In this document: positions 1 through 8,631 of the stretch, piece by piece
Numbering within the stretch: the stretch's first letter is position 1
How the letters are laid out: the number at the start of each line of letters is the position of its first letter
DNA from: JAWLDV01 sp046537975
GTDB taxonomy: Bacteria > Desulfobacterota > Desulfobulbia > Desulfobulbales > SURF-16
Direction: 5' to 3'
DNA: 64,000 bases
Assembly (NCBI GenBank): GCA_046537975.1
Contig: JBKHJR010000001.1
Location: forward strand, 1-64,000
Translations under genes and position numbers: made by a program
The notes under the pieces: model-generated
What the model saw: only the letters and a program-made list of their open reading frames with translations
The model's database searches: none
Told to the model about the DNA's origin: nothing

Positions 1-22
1 CCTTAAGCCTTATACTTTCCTT

Positions 23-952
23 TTATGATTCCTGCAGAGTTCTGCCGGTCAGCTGGATAAAAAGGTCTTCCAGGTTGGCCGGCCGGCGCAGCCAGTAGTC
101 AGTCTTTCTTACCCTGTCTTCCAGCTCGGTACACTGCCTGCCGGTATAGATAAAGAGACCGTCGGTAACCCTTTCCGTGCTTGCCTGGCATTCATGGGCT
201 ATAGCCTCCATGCGCTCCAGTTCTTCCGGACGGTCGTGAATTTCAAAGACATCAATACCCACCATATCGGTGATCAGCTGCTGGGGTTCACCCTCAACCA
301 CGATTTCACCGTGGTTGAGGATTACTACCCGGTCACTGAGCCGGGAGACCTCATCCATATAATGGCTGGTCAAAAGCATAGTGACTCCCTGATCTTTTAG
401 AAACTGCAGGCGCTGCCAGATCAGATACCTGGCCTGGGGATCCAGGCCGACGGTGGGTTCATCAAGAATAAGGAGCTCCGGTTCATGAATCAGGGCCCTG
501 GCCAGAAGGAGCCGGCGGCGCTGGCCTCCGGACAGGTGCTGAATCACCTCATGCCTTCGGTTTTCCAGGGCAAAGAATTGCAGCAGTTCCCTGCTCTTGT
601 TCAGGGATTTCCAGGCCGGTAGGCCATAGTAGGAGCCATAGATCAGGAGATTTTCCTCCACCGTCAGGTCAGGGTCCAGTGTATCTTCCTGGGGGGCTAC
701 CCCAAGCCGGGCCTTGACCTGTTTTTCATTTCCGGCAACCTGGATGCCCATTGCTTCCAGACTACCCGAGCTTATAGTTGCCAGGCCCAGCAGCATATTG
801 ATAATAGTGGTCTTACCTGCCCCGTTAGGCCCCAAAAGTCCGAGGCACTCACCTCTGTTGACCGAAAAGTTGACCTTTCTGACTACGGGCTGGCCGCTGT
901 AAGTCTTTACCAGGTCATGGGCGCTTATTATGTGTTCATCAGTGAAATTCAA
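23..952 (-). CDS. ABC transporter ATP-binding protein (NodI/drug-export type)
   Basis: Cytoplasmic ATPase subunit of an ABC exporter. Visible motifs: Walker A GPNGAGKTT at residues 41-49, signature LSGGQ at 140-144, Walker B LLILDEP at 160-166, then TVGLDP and the switch histidine in TSHYMDE. The 309-aa length with a roughly 80-residue tail after the ATPase core matches the NodI/DrrA/CcmA-like exporters. The partner permease is not in view; on this strand it would lie to the left of the window edge. The gene follows the MarC-family gene with a 9-bp gap, so the two may be cotranscribed. The substrate cannot be read from the sequence. Confidence 0.9.
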   Translation of the reverse strand: MNFTDEHIISAHDLVKTYSGQPVVRKVNFSVNRGECLGLLGPNGAGKTTIINMLLGLATISSGSLEAMGIQVAGNEKQVKARLGVAPQEDTLDPDLTVEENLLIYGSYYGLPAWKSLNKSRELLQFFALENRRHEVIQHLSGGQRRRLLLARALIHEPELLILDEPTVGLDPQARYLIWQRLQFLKDQGVTMLLTSHYMDEVSRLSDRVVILNHGEIVVEGEPQQLITDMVGIDVFEIHDRPEELERMEAIAHECQASTERVTDGLFIYTGRQCTELEDRVRKTDYWLRRPANLEDLFIQLTGRTLQES

Positions 953-961
953 ATCAGTTTT

Positions 962-1558
962 TTAGTTAAATGATGAGGAAAGAATGATCTTAAGGCCCTC
1001 CAGAAACATCTCTACAGAAATTGCCGTAAGAATGAGTCCCATTAAATGCTGCAGGGCGTTCAACCCCTTTTTGCCCAGGATCCGGTCCAGCTTTGAGGAG
1101 CTGATCAGGATTATGCTGGAGACCATCCAGGCCAGAAAGACGGCTAAAAGCCAGTCGAGCCAGCGGTCAGGGCTCTGCCCCATAAGAAGCATTACGGTGG
1201 CGATGGCTGAAGGTCCGGCAATGCAGGGGATGGCTAAGGGCACGATCAAAGGCTCTTCTGTTGAGGAACCCCCGAAGATGTATTCTGGTTCACCGAAAAT
1301 CATCTTAATGGCAATCATGAACAGGATTATACCTCCGGCGATTTGAAGAGAGGCCTCTGATATCTGCAGGATGTCCAGCAGCAAAGGTCCCGCGATCAGG
1401 AAAATAATCAGGACAGCCAGGGAGATAAGCATTTCCCTGATTATGATTCGCTGCTTTCTCTCAGCTGGTATGCCCCTGAGCATGCATAAAAATACCGGGA
1501 CATTACCAAAGGGATCCATGACCAGAAAAAGAAGGATTGTGGCAGAAATAAAAGACAT
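962..1558 (-). CDS. MarC family integral membrane protein
   Basis: Six-helix inner-membrane protein of the MarC/UPF0056 family; family function is still poorly defined. The N-terminal FLVMDPFGNVPVF is the family's typical first-helix motif, and a second conserved membrane repeat starts near the GPSAIATVMLL stretch. I place the start at the ATG at 1558 (protein begins MSFIS, 198 aa). The open frame continues to a TTG at 1588, but that would add a ten-residue stretch atypical for the family. No clear Shine-Dalgarno is visible for either. It reads into the ABC ATPase gene downstream. Confidence 0.85.
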   Translation of the reverse strand: MSFISATILLFLVMDPFGNVPVFLCMLRGIPAERKQRIIIREMLISLAVLIIFLIAGPLLLDILQISEASLQIAGGIILFMIAIKMIFGEPEYIFGGSSTEEPLIVPLAIPCIAGPSAIATVMLLMGQSPDRWLDWLLAVFLAWMVSSIILISSSKLDRILGKKGLNALQHLMGLILTAISVEMFLEGLKIILSSSFN

Positions 1559-1749
1559 GTATTTAATATAATATAAAAAAATAATCAAACAAGATTATAT
1601 GGTAAAAGAAGAAGTTTTAGTTTGTGCCTGCTCCTTTTTTCCGTTTGAATTATTGACATAGTTATTATAATTAAAAGATGAGTCAATCGTTAGCTGCTGG
1701 GCTGACAATCTCCTTTGGATCCCGGAATTTTTAACCCTGAACTCTCAAT

Positions 1750-3111
1750 ATGCCTATTTATAAGCGCAAGGATACTCAAAAGCTCATTCAAGAGGTGGAG
1801 AAAGGGGCGGTGGCTCCCGTCTACCTGATCCATGGTGAACGCTATTTATGCCGGAGTGTCGGAGATGAGCTTATCGACGCCTTGTGCAGGGAACGGCGTG
1901 AAGATCAGGTTAATGTCAAGCGGTTGGAGGGGGAAAATGAGGATCCCGTCCACATTGTCAATCTTCTTAAGTCTTACAGTCTTTTTACCGGCAGAGAGAT
2001 TGTCAGGGTGATGGACTCTAAACTGCTTGTTTCCAAAGCCAATAGCCGGGCCCTCTGGGACCGGGCCTTAAAGGCTTATGCCGATAATAAGAGAGAAGAG
2101 GCGGGCCGCTGCCTTTCCCGCCTCCTCGATCTGGCTTCCCTTGAGACTTGTGCCGAACTGGCCGAACTCGGCTCTGAGCAGTGGCAGAAACTGTTTGGCT
2201 TCTCCAGGCCGGCAGACCTGAAATGGCTTGCTGATATCAGTATACCGGCGAAGGGGAAAGCTTCCCGCAAAGAGGATCGGGACAGTGAACTCGTCTCTTT
2301 CCTGGAGGGCAGGCAGTCCAGTGACAATATCCTTATCCTGATCAGTGAGGAGGTGGATAAAAGGAAAAAACTCTACCGAACCATAGACCGGCAGGGAGTA
2401 ATTGTTGATCTTTCCGTTCCTGCCGGGGAAAATGCCGCGGCCCGCAAGGAAAAGGATTCGGTTGTCCGGGAGCTTATTGCCGGGAGAATGCGGGAAATGG
2501 GTAAAAAGCCCGGGCCGGCCGTGATCGACAATATGGTTGAGCGGGTCGGTTTCCATCCGGTAGCCGCAGTCCTGGAAACAGAAAAGCTCGCCCTTTTCTG
2601 TGATGACAAGGATATTATAGAGGTTGCGGACGTAGAGGCCGTAATCAGCAGGACCAGAGAAGAAGCCCTGTATGAGCTGAACGAGGCGGTGGCGGATCTG
2701 GATCCGGGCCGTTCTCTCCTGATTGCTGACAGACTTATGGACAGAGGTCTCCATTCCCTGGCCATAATTGCCGGATTGAGAAAAGTGTTCCGCAGGTTCC
2801 TCTATCTCCGTTTCCTGCAGGAACAAGGGCCTGTTCCCTATTCTCCGGGACAGTCCTACAATTTTTTCCAAAAAGATTATCTTAACCGGCTGAAAGAATC
2901 ACAGTACGCTGAATCCCCTTTTCTGAAAGGACATCCTTATGCCCTGTACAGGTCCTTCAGGCAGGCTGAAAAATTGAGTTCCACTTTTTTGCGTCACGGG
3001 CTGAAGAAACTTCTGAAGGCTGAATACCGGCTGAAAGGATCAGGAATCAGGGACGATCTGGTTATGGCGGATTTTTTCTTCTCCTTTCTCACTGGACAAG
3101 AAGGGGATTAG
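1750..3111 (+). CDS. holA: DNA polymerase III delta subunit, with internal insertion
   Basis: Clamp-loader subunit that opens the beta sliding clamp at the replication fork. The N-terminal PVYLIHGERYL and SLFTGREIVRVMD segments, a central KRKKLYRTIDRQG and a C-terminal helical collar domain (DRGLHSLAIIAGLRKVFRRFL) fit the HolA family. At 453 residues it is about 110 longer than the typical 340. The extra material lies mainly at residues 92-185, between the first and second halves of the ATPase-like domain, and is rich in charged and helical sequence. HolB is also in this window, at 22.7-23.7 kb. The ATG start is well placed. Confidence 0.85.
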   Translation: MPIYKRKDTQKLIQEVEKGAVAPVYLIHGERYLCRSVGDELIDALCRERREDQVNVKRLEGENEDPVHIVNLLKSYSLFTGREIVRVMDSKLLVSKANSRALWDRALKAYADNKREEAGRCLSRLLDLASLETCAELAELGSEQWQKLFGFSRPADLKWLADISIPAKGKASRKEDRDSELVSFLEGRQSSDNILILISEEVDKRKKLYRTIDRQGVIVDLSVPAGENAAARKEKDSVVRELIAGRMREMGKKPGPAVIDNMVERVGFHPVAAVLETEKLALFCDDKDIIEVADVEAVISRTREEALYELNEAVADLDPGRSLLIADRLMDRGLHSLAIIAGLRKVFRRFLYLRFLQEQGPVPYSPGQSYNFFQKDYLNRLKESQYAESPFLKGHPYALYRSFRQAEKLSSTFLRHGLKKLLKAEYRLKGSGIRDDLVMADFFFSFLTGQEGD

Positions 3112-3226
3112 GGTTTAATGTTTGCAATAGAAAATGGTAAAACTCAAACCCGTAATCATAAAACCTGAATCAGGAATTGATACCTCAGAACTCAGAATTG
3201 AGAATTGAGAAACAAGATTAAAAACT

Positions 3227-3535
3227 ATGCCGGAAAGCGGGACCAAAGAAAGTGTAGTTGTTGAAGAAAAAGAACAGGTGGAGGAACCTCCTCTTTACAA
3301 GGTGCTCCTGCATAATGATGATTATACAACCATGGATTTTGTGGTAATGATTTTAGAGAGTGTTTTTCATAAATCGACCTCTGAAGCCACCAAAATAATG
3401 CTCAACGTTCATCAGCAGGGCATCGGTATAGCAGGAGTCTATACAAGGGAAATAGCTGAGACAAAGATTAATATTGTCCATGATATGGCCCGCAAGAACG
3501 AGTACCCTCTGCACTGTTCCATGGAAAAGGTGTAG
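3227..3535 (+). CDS. clpS: ClpS adaptor for ClpA
   Basis: Adaptor that binds N-end-rule degrons and delivers them to ClpAP. The core YKVLLHNDDYTTMDFV with the Asn-Asp pair that contacts the substrate alpha-amine, followed by TKIMLNVHQQGIGIAGVYT and a terminal EKV, is canonical. The 102-aa length includes an acidic N-terminal extension typical of ClpS. clpA begins 2 bp after its stop, so the two are translationally linked. Upstream (3181-3215) is a stretch of near-repeats of CAGAATTGAGAATTGAG. Confidence 0.97.
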   Translation: MPESGTKESVVVEEKEQVEEPPLYKVLLHNDDYTTMDFVVMILESVFHKSTSEATKIMLNVHQQGIGIAGVYTREIAETKINIVHDMARKNEYPLHCSMEKV

Positions 3536-3537
3536 AC

Positions 3538-5778
3538 ATGATTAGTCACAAAGTAGAAATAGCATTGGTAATGGCCATAAGGGAGGCCAAGAAGCTCCGC
3601 CACGAGCATGTGACCGTAGAGCATCTCCTATACGGTCTGTTATCAGACGATTTTGCAGAAAAAATTATTGAAGAATGCGGCGGCAGTGCCGAAAATCTTG
3701 AAAAAAATCTGGAACAATTTTTCCGTGTTCATGTTCCTGTAATTGAGTCAGCTACCGAACATGATCCTGTTCAGACCATGGGATTCAACCGGGTGCTCCA
3801 GCGCTCTATAGCCCATGTCCAGAGCTGCGGTAAGAAAGAGGTCGATTCCGGGGATGTTCTTACCTCGCTGTTTGCCGAGCAGGATTCCTTTGCCGTTTAT
3901 TATCTGGCTATGGAAGGCCTGACCCGGCTGGCGGTGATGGAGTATCTTTCCCAGAAAAAAGATCCTGCGGCCGGGGAAGAGCAGTTCACTTACTTTGAGA
4001 AAAGTGAGGAGGAACAGCCAAAGGACAAGCCCCAGACTGCTCTGGAAAAATATACGGTCGATTTCAACGGAAAGGCGGCTGCCGGTCTCCTCGATCCCCT
4101 GATCGGCAGGGAAGATGAATTGAGAAGGCTTATGCAGATTCTCTGCCGGCGCCGTAAGAATAATCCGCTGTTGGTGGGGGAGCCCGGGGTGGGTAAAACA
4201 GCTATCGCCGAAGGCCTGGCTTTAAAGATATACGAAGGAAAGGTTCCTGAGCCCCTTGGAAATGTCAAGCTGCATCAGCTTGACATGGGTGGGCTCCTGG
4301 CCGGGACCAAGTACCGCGGTGACTTTGAGGAACGCCTCAAGGCGATTATCAGCGAAGTGGAAGATGATCCGGAGGTCATACTGGTTATTGATGAAATCCA
4401 TACAGTGGTAGGGGCCGGAGCAACCAGCGGCGGCAGCATGGATGCCTCCAATCTGCTGAAACCGGCCCTGCAGGCCGGGACTTTGCGTTGTATAGGCTCG
4501 ACAACCTATGAGGAGTACCGCAACAATATTGAGAAGGACCGGGCCCTGTCCCGGCGCTTCCAGAAAGTGGACATTGAAGAGCCTTCCATTGAAGATACTG
4601 TCAGTATTCTTAAGGGCCTGCAGTCAAAGTATGAGGATCATCACCGTGTCAAGTACTCCAAAAAATCAATCAAAACCACGGCTGAACTGGCAGACCGGTA
4701 TATCACCGAGCGTTTTCTCCCTGACAAGGCTATTGATGTCCTTGATGAGGTGGGAGCGGCCTACCGTTTGAAGGTAGGAGGCGATGGGAAGATAAAAACC
4801 ATCAACGTTCGTGATGTCGAGTCAGTGATCGGTCGTATGGCCAGGATTCCGGCTAAGAATGTCTCATCCTCGGATGTGAACCAGCTCAAGAATCTTGGAG
4901 GAAATCTGAAGCTGCAGATTTACGGTCAGGATCATGCCATCGAGTCGCTGGTTACTGCGGTCAAGCGCAGCCGGGCCGGACTGAAAGAGCTGGACCGGCC
5001 TACAGGTTCTTTCCTCTTTGCCGGTCCCACCGGAGTTGGAAAAACAGAGGTGGCCAAACAGCTGGCATCCGCCCTTGGCATTCATTTTGAACGCTTTGAC
5101 ATGAGCGAGTATATGGAAAAACATGCGGTTGCCCGTCTTATCGGTGCTCCTCCGGGCTATGTCGGTTTTGATCAGGGGGGTCTTCTCACTGATTCTATCA
5201 GGAAACATCCCCATTGCGTCCTTCTCCTCGATGAGATCGAAAAGGCCCATCAGGACATATTTTCCATACTTCTCCAGGTAATGGATCACGCTACTCTGAC
5301 TGACAATTCCGGCCGCAAGGCTGATTTCCGTAATGTGATTCTGATTATGACCACCAATGCCGGGGTCAGGGACATGACCGGTCAGCCCATTGGTTTTGTC
5401 TCCAGCAGGAAAGGAAAAGAGGATCGGGAAATCAAGAATCTTTTCTCTCCTGAATTCCGGAACCGCCTGGATACCATCGTCACCTTTAATTCTCTTGATA
5501 TGGCGATCATGGAAAAGATTGTGGACAAGATGGTTTTTGAGCTTGAGGCCAGGCTGGCTGAGAAAAAGGTCACTATTTCCCTAACTGAAGCGGCCCGGAG
5601 TTGGCTGGCACTTAAGGGTTATGATCCGGATTACGGTGCCCGCCCCATGAGGAGGCTGATAATGACTGAGCTGGGAGACCGTTTGACTGATGAGATCTTG
5701 TTCGGCAAACTCAGTCAGGGAGGTAGAGTGGTAATTGATCGTAATGAGGAAGATTTTATTTTCACGTATGAAGACTGA
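3538..5778 (+). CDS. clpA: ATP-dependent Clp protease ATP-binding subunit ClpA
   Basis: Hexameric AAA+ unfoldase feeding ClpP. Order of domains: N-terminal Clp-N repeats (residues 1-150), D1 with Walker A GEPGVGKTA and Walker B VILVIDEIH, D2 with Walker A GPTGVGKTE and LLLDEIEKA. The IGF tripeptide (in GQPIGFVSS) is the loop that docks on ClpP. The 746-aa length is normal for ClpA, and the lack of a long middle coiled coil separates it from ClpB and ClpC. It is paired with clpS just upstream. clpP is not in this window. Confidence 0.97.
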   Translation: MISHKVEIALVMAIREAKKLRHEHVTVEHLLYGLLSDDFAEKIIEECGGSAENLEKNLEQFFRVHVPVIESATEHDPVQTMGFNRVLQRSIAHVQSCGKKEVDSGDVLTSLFAEQDSFAVYYLAMEGLTRLAVMEYLSQKKDPAAGEEQFTYFEKSEEEQPKDKPQTALEKYTVDFNGKAAAGLLDPLIGREDELRRLMQILCRRRKNNPLLVGEPGVGKTAIAEGLALKIYEGKVPEPLGNVKLHQLDMGGLLAGTKYRGDFEERLKAIISEVEDDPEVILVIDEIHTVVGAGATSGGSMDASNLLKPALQAGTLRCIGSTTYEEYRNNIEKDRALSRRFQKVDIEEPSIEDTVSILKGLQSKYEDHHRVKYSKKSIKTTAELADRYITERFLPDKAIDVLDEVGAAYRLKVGGDGKIKTINVRDVESVIGRMARIPAKNVSSSDVNQLKNLGGNLKLQIYGQDHAIESLVTAVKRSRAGLKELDRPTGSFLFAGPTGVGKTEVAKQLASALGIHFERFDMSEYMEKHAVARLIGAPPGYVGFDQGGLLTDSIRKHPHCVLLLDEIEKAHQDIFSILLQVMDHATLTDNSGRKADFRNVILIMTTNAGVRDMTGQPIGFVSSRKGKEDREIKNLFSPEFRNRLDTIVTFNSLDMAIMEKIVDKMVFELEARLAEKKVTISLTEAARSWLALKGYDPDYGARPMRRLIMTELGDRLTDEILFGKLSQGGRVVIDRNEEDFIFTYED

Positions 5779-5893
5779 TGAGTTATGGGTTGGGCAGCTT
5801 TACCTCTAAGATAGTTGCACCAGCCTTATCCCTTCTTAATATTGAGAGATGTTCTCTCTGAATTTGTAAGTAACCATAAACAGAGGTGATTAA

Positions 5894-6823
5894 ATGTTGT
5901 TAGACAGAAAAATCTATTTGACTGCGGGACTGATCATGGCCCTTGTTTTTCTCGGCTGTTCAGATCAGTCAGAGAGCAATGCATCAGCGAATAAGTCGGA
6001 ATCAGGCAAAACCGGAAGCATGCAGGCTCCATCTTCCGCCGGGGAAAAGGGAGCGTCCCCCAATGGAGCGATTGTTGAAGGAAAAGTTTCGGAAACTTTT
6101 GACAGCGGCGGTTACACTTATCTTAAACTGGACACCGAAGCAGGTGAAAAATGGGCTGCTACCGCCCAAACCGATGTGCAGAAAGGAGAGGATGTAGCAC
6201 TCAAGTCCGGTCCGGTTATGCGCGATTTCCACAGCGAGAGCCTTGATCGTACTTTTCCGGAGATCATCTTCTCCGGTGGTTTAGTGGGAGAGAGTTCAGC
6301 CGGAGCAGGGCAAGGCGCCGGCATGATGGGCTCCCAAGGCAGTAACGTCGCTGATTCCGGTCAGGAGGAAGCCGATTTTCAAAATGCCCTGCAGTCGGAA
6401 GGAGGAGGAGGATCCATGTCTTCCTCTATGCAGCAGCCCGATTCCCAGGATGTAAGCGGGGGTAGTGAGAAGTCCATTACTGAAGCCCAGGACATTTCGG
6501 TAGAAAAGAGCAGTGCTGAAAATGGTTATACCATTGGCGAGATTTACAGCGAGGCAGGTGAGCTTGACGGTGAAGAGGTCCGGGTAAGAGGCAAGGTCGT
6601 GAAAGTTTTACCCAATATTATGGGCAAGACCTGGGTCCATCTTCAGGATGGGACCGGCAGCGCCGGGGAAAATACCCATGATCTGGTCTTCACTTCCGAG
6701 GAAGACAATATGCCCGGTAAGGGCCAGGAAGTCGAAATGCAGGGTGTATTGGCCAAGGATAAGGACTTCGGGGCAGGCTACAGTTATAAGGTGATAGTGG
6801 AGAAGGCTGAAATCGTCGAGTAG
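5894..6823 (+). CDS. Lipoprotein with two OB-fold-like domains
   Basis: Begins with a hydrophobic signal peptide ending in a lipobox-like VFLGC (cysteine at about residue 22), so probably a membrane-anchored lipoprotein. A Ser/Gly-rich linker follows. The first domain (about residues 58-135) contains VEGKVSETFDSGGYTYLKL, the form of small periplasmic OB-fold proteins of the NrfJ-like type. A long Gln/Ser/Gly-rich linker follows, then a second OB-like domain (about 210-305) with GEEVRVRGKVVKVLPNIMG and TWVHLQDGTG. No catalytic residues are apparent. It starts an apparent run with panE and the Crp-like gene (5-bp gap). Function unknown. Confidence 0.75.
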   Translation: MLLDRKIYLTAGLIMALVFLGCSDQSESNASANKSESGKTGSMQAPSSAGEKGASPNGAIVEGKVSETFDSGGYTYLKLDTEAGEKWAATAQTDVQKGEDVALKSGPVMRDFHSESLDRTFPEIIFSGGLVGESSAGAGQGAGMMGSQGSNVADSGQEEADFQNALQSEGGGGSMSSSMQQPDSQDVSGGSEKSITEAQDISVEKSSAENGYTIGEIYSEAGELDGEEVRVRGKVVKVLPNIMGKTWVHLQDGTGSAGENTHDLVFTSEEDNMPGKGQEVEMQGVLAKDKDFGAGYSYKVIVEKAEIVE

Positions 6824-6828
6824 GCCGG

Positions 6829-7776
6829 ATGAAGATCGCGGTCATTGGTCCGGGAGCCCTGGGCAGTCTTTTTGCAGCAGGCCTGTCTGTGGGTACCGGC
6901 CATGAGGTCTGGTTGCTTGACCATGACCGGGACAGGGCCGCCCGCCTGGAAGACACCGTTTTTCTATCAGAAGAGGGAGCAGGGTATGAGGCGGAGTTGA
7001 ATATTACTGCCGACCCTGAGGACATAGGCAGTGCTGATCTCGTTCTTCTTTGCGTCAAATCGTTTGCTGTAGAGGCGGCTCTAATCGGAGCCGCCTCGCT
7101 TTTTCATTCCTCCAGCCTTCTTATAGCCTTCCAGAACGGGATAAGCCATGCCGAAATTATAAGACAGGCGATTGTCCCCGGTCATAAAGCCCTGGGGGTT
7201 ACTTCCGAAGGGGCAACCCTCCTGGCTCCGGGTAAAGTAAGTCACCGGGGAACAGGGCAGACCAGTCTCGGTTTTCCGGATGACCCCGGACGGCAGGGTC
7301 GGAAAAAGCTGGAGGAGGCCGCTGATGTATTTGCTGCTGCAGGTTTTCCCTGCGCGGTGGTCGCCGATATCCGGGAATACCTGTGGCGGAAGCTTCTGGT
7401 CAATGCCGGTATTAATGGCCTTACCGTGATATATGACTGTAATAACGGTGAGCTTCTGGCTGATCCCCGGGCCAGGGAGCTGATGGCCGATGCTGTCAGG
7501 GAAGGGGCTGCTGTGGCCAGGGCCTCAGGTGTTAATCCCGGTCCAGATCCGGTCAATTATACCGAAGAGGTCTGCCGCAGGACCGCCGGAAATATATCGT
7601 CCATGCTCCAGGATATCCACCGGGGCAGACCAACGGAAATTACGGCAATCAACGGTGCCCTGGCGGCCAAGGCGGAAGCCCTGGGTATTGCGGTACCGGT
7701 TAACCGTATGATTATTAAAAAGGTCCGGGAAGTTGAAGCACTCAATTCAAACGCAGGGCGGCCAGGTAATGAATAA
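6829..7776 (+). CDS. panE: 2-dehydropantoate 2-reductase family protein
   Basis: NADPH-dependent reduction of ketopantoate to pantoate for CoA synthesis is the expected role. Visible: N-terminal Rossmann motif IGPGALGSLFAAGL, QNGISHAEII in the middle, and the catalytic-lysine region LWRKLLVNAGINGLT. The C-terminal substrate helices carry NYTEEVCRRTAGNISSMLQDI and RPTEITAINGA. Length 315 aa is typical. Some family members act on other 2-keto acids, so the substrate is inferred. It overlaps the downstream Crp-like gene by 8 bp. Confidence 0.88.
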   Translation: MKIAVIGPGALGSLFAAGLSVGTGHEVWLLDHDRDRAARLEDTVFLSEEGAGYEAELNITADPEDIGSADLVLLCVKSFAVEAALIGAASLFHSSSLLIAFQNGISHAEIIRQAIVPGHKALGVTSEGATLLAPGKVSHRGTGQTSLGFPDDPGRQGRKKLEEAADVFAAAGFPCAVVADIREYLWRKLLVNAGINGLTVIYDCNNGELLADPRARELMADAVREGAAVARASGVNPGPDPVNYTEEVCRRTAGNISSMLQDIHRGRPTEITAINGALAAKAEALGIAVPVNRMIIKKVREVEALNSNAGRPGNE

Positions 7777-8449
7777 GGATTTTCTTTCCGGGGTGGAACT
7801 CTTTAAGGGGCTGCCGGAAGCGCAGTTGGCAAATATATTGAGTATAAGCACCACCCGGTCTTATAAAAGGGAAGAATTGATCTTCAGCCAGGAGGATGAG
7901 GCCAGGGGCTTTTACATAGTGGTCACCGGCCGGGTCAAGGTCTTTAAATTGTCCTCCGGGGGCAAGGAGCAGATTCTTCATCTCTTTGGTCCCAAAGAAC
8001 CGTTCGGAGAGGTCCCGGTATTTTCCGGCGGCACTTTTCCAGCCTATGCCCAGGCCCTGGAGCCTTCCGATCTCCTTTTCCTGCCCCGGGGCAGGCTGCG
8101 GCAGCTCTTTAGCGATGATCCCTCCTTGGCCATGAACATGCTGGCGGTACTTGCCGGTCGTCTGCGACGGTTTGCCGCCCTGATCGAGGATCTTTCCCTC
8201 AAGGAGCTGCCTGCCCGTCTGGCCACCTATCTGGTTCAGCTTCAGGATGCCGCCGGTGGGGCGGGAACCGTGTCTCTGGAAGTCTCCAAGGGCAATCTTG
8301 CCCGGATTCTGGGGGCATCTCCTGAAACCCTGTCCCGCGTGCTTAAGAAAATGACCGGGTCAGGAATTATAGAGGTGAATAAAAAGAACATAAATATCTT
8401 GGACAGTGGGGCCCTGGAAGATATAGCTGAAGGTTTTGAAGAGTTATGA
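7769..8449 (+). CDS. Crp/Fnr family transcriptional regulator
   Basis: N-terminal cyclic-nucleotide-like sensor domain (LSSGGKEQILHLFGPKEPFGEV), dimer helix (about residues 120-150) and C-terminal winged helix with recognition helix SPETLSRVLKKM. No cysteine cluster is present, so it is not an oxygen-sensing 4Fe-4S FNR. It is more like the Dnr/HcpR/CooA-type regulators of anaerobes; ligand unknown. I place the start at ATG 7769 (226 aa), overlapping the panE end. An upstream in-frame start at 7733 would add 12 residues lying wholly inside panE. Confidence 0.9.
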   Translation: MNKDFLSGVELFKGLPEAQLANILSISTTRSYKREELIFSQEDEARGFYIVVTGRVKVFKLSSGGKEQILHLFGPKEPFGEVPVFSGGTFPAYAQALEPSDLLFLPRGRLRQLFSDDPSLAMNMLAVLAGRLRRFAALIEDLSLKELPARLATYLVQLQDAAGGAGTVSLEVSKGNLARILGASPETLSRVLKKMTGSGIIEVNKKNINILDSGALEDIAEGFEEL

Positions 8450-8631
8450 ATCAGGAATGACGAATCCAGGAAGTGAAGAAGAAATATGGGCTATGGATCA
8501 CATGGCGGCCTCTTGTCCTGCTGCAGCCGGGATACAAAAGAATTAATCAGGGTTATCCCAAGGGCATAATCTATATGCTTATTAAATAACCCTACAAAAT
8601 CAATAAACCCAACAATCCTGAAAAGTAAAAT

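Noticed and set aside
1653..1671. TTGACA and TATAAT upstream of holA
   Set aside because: The spacing is 7 bp, too short for a sigma-70 promoter.
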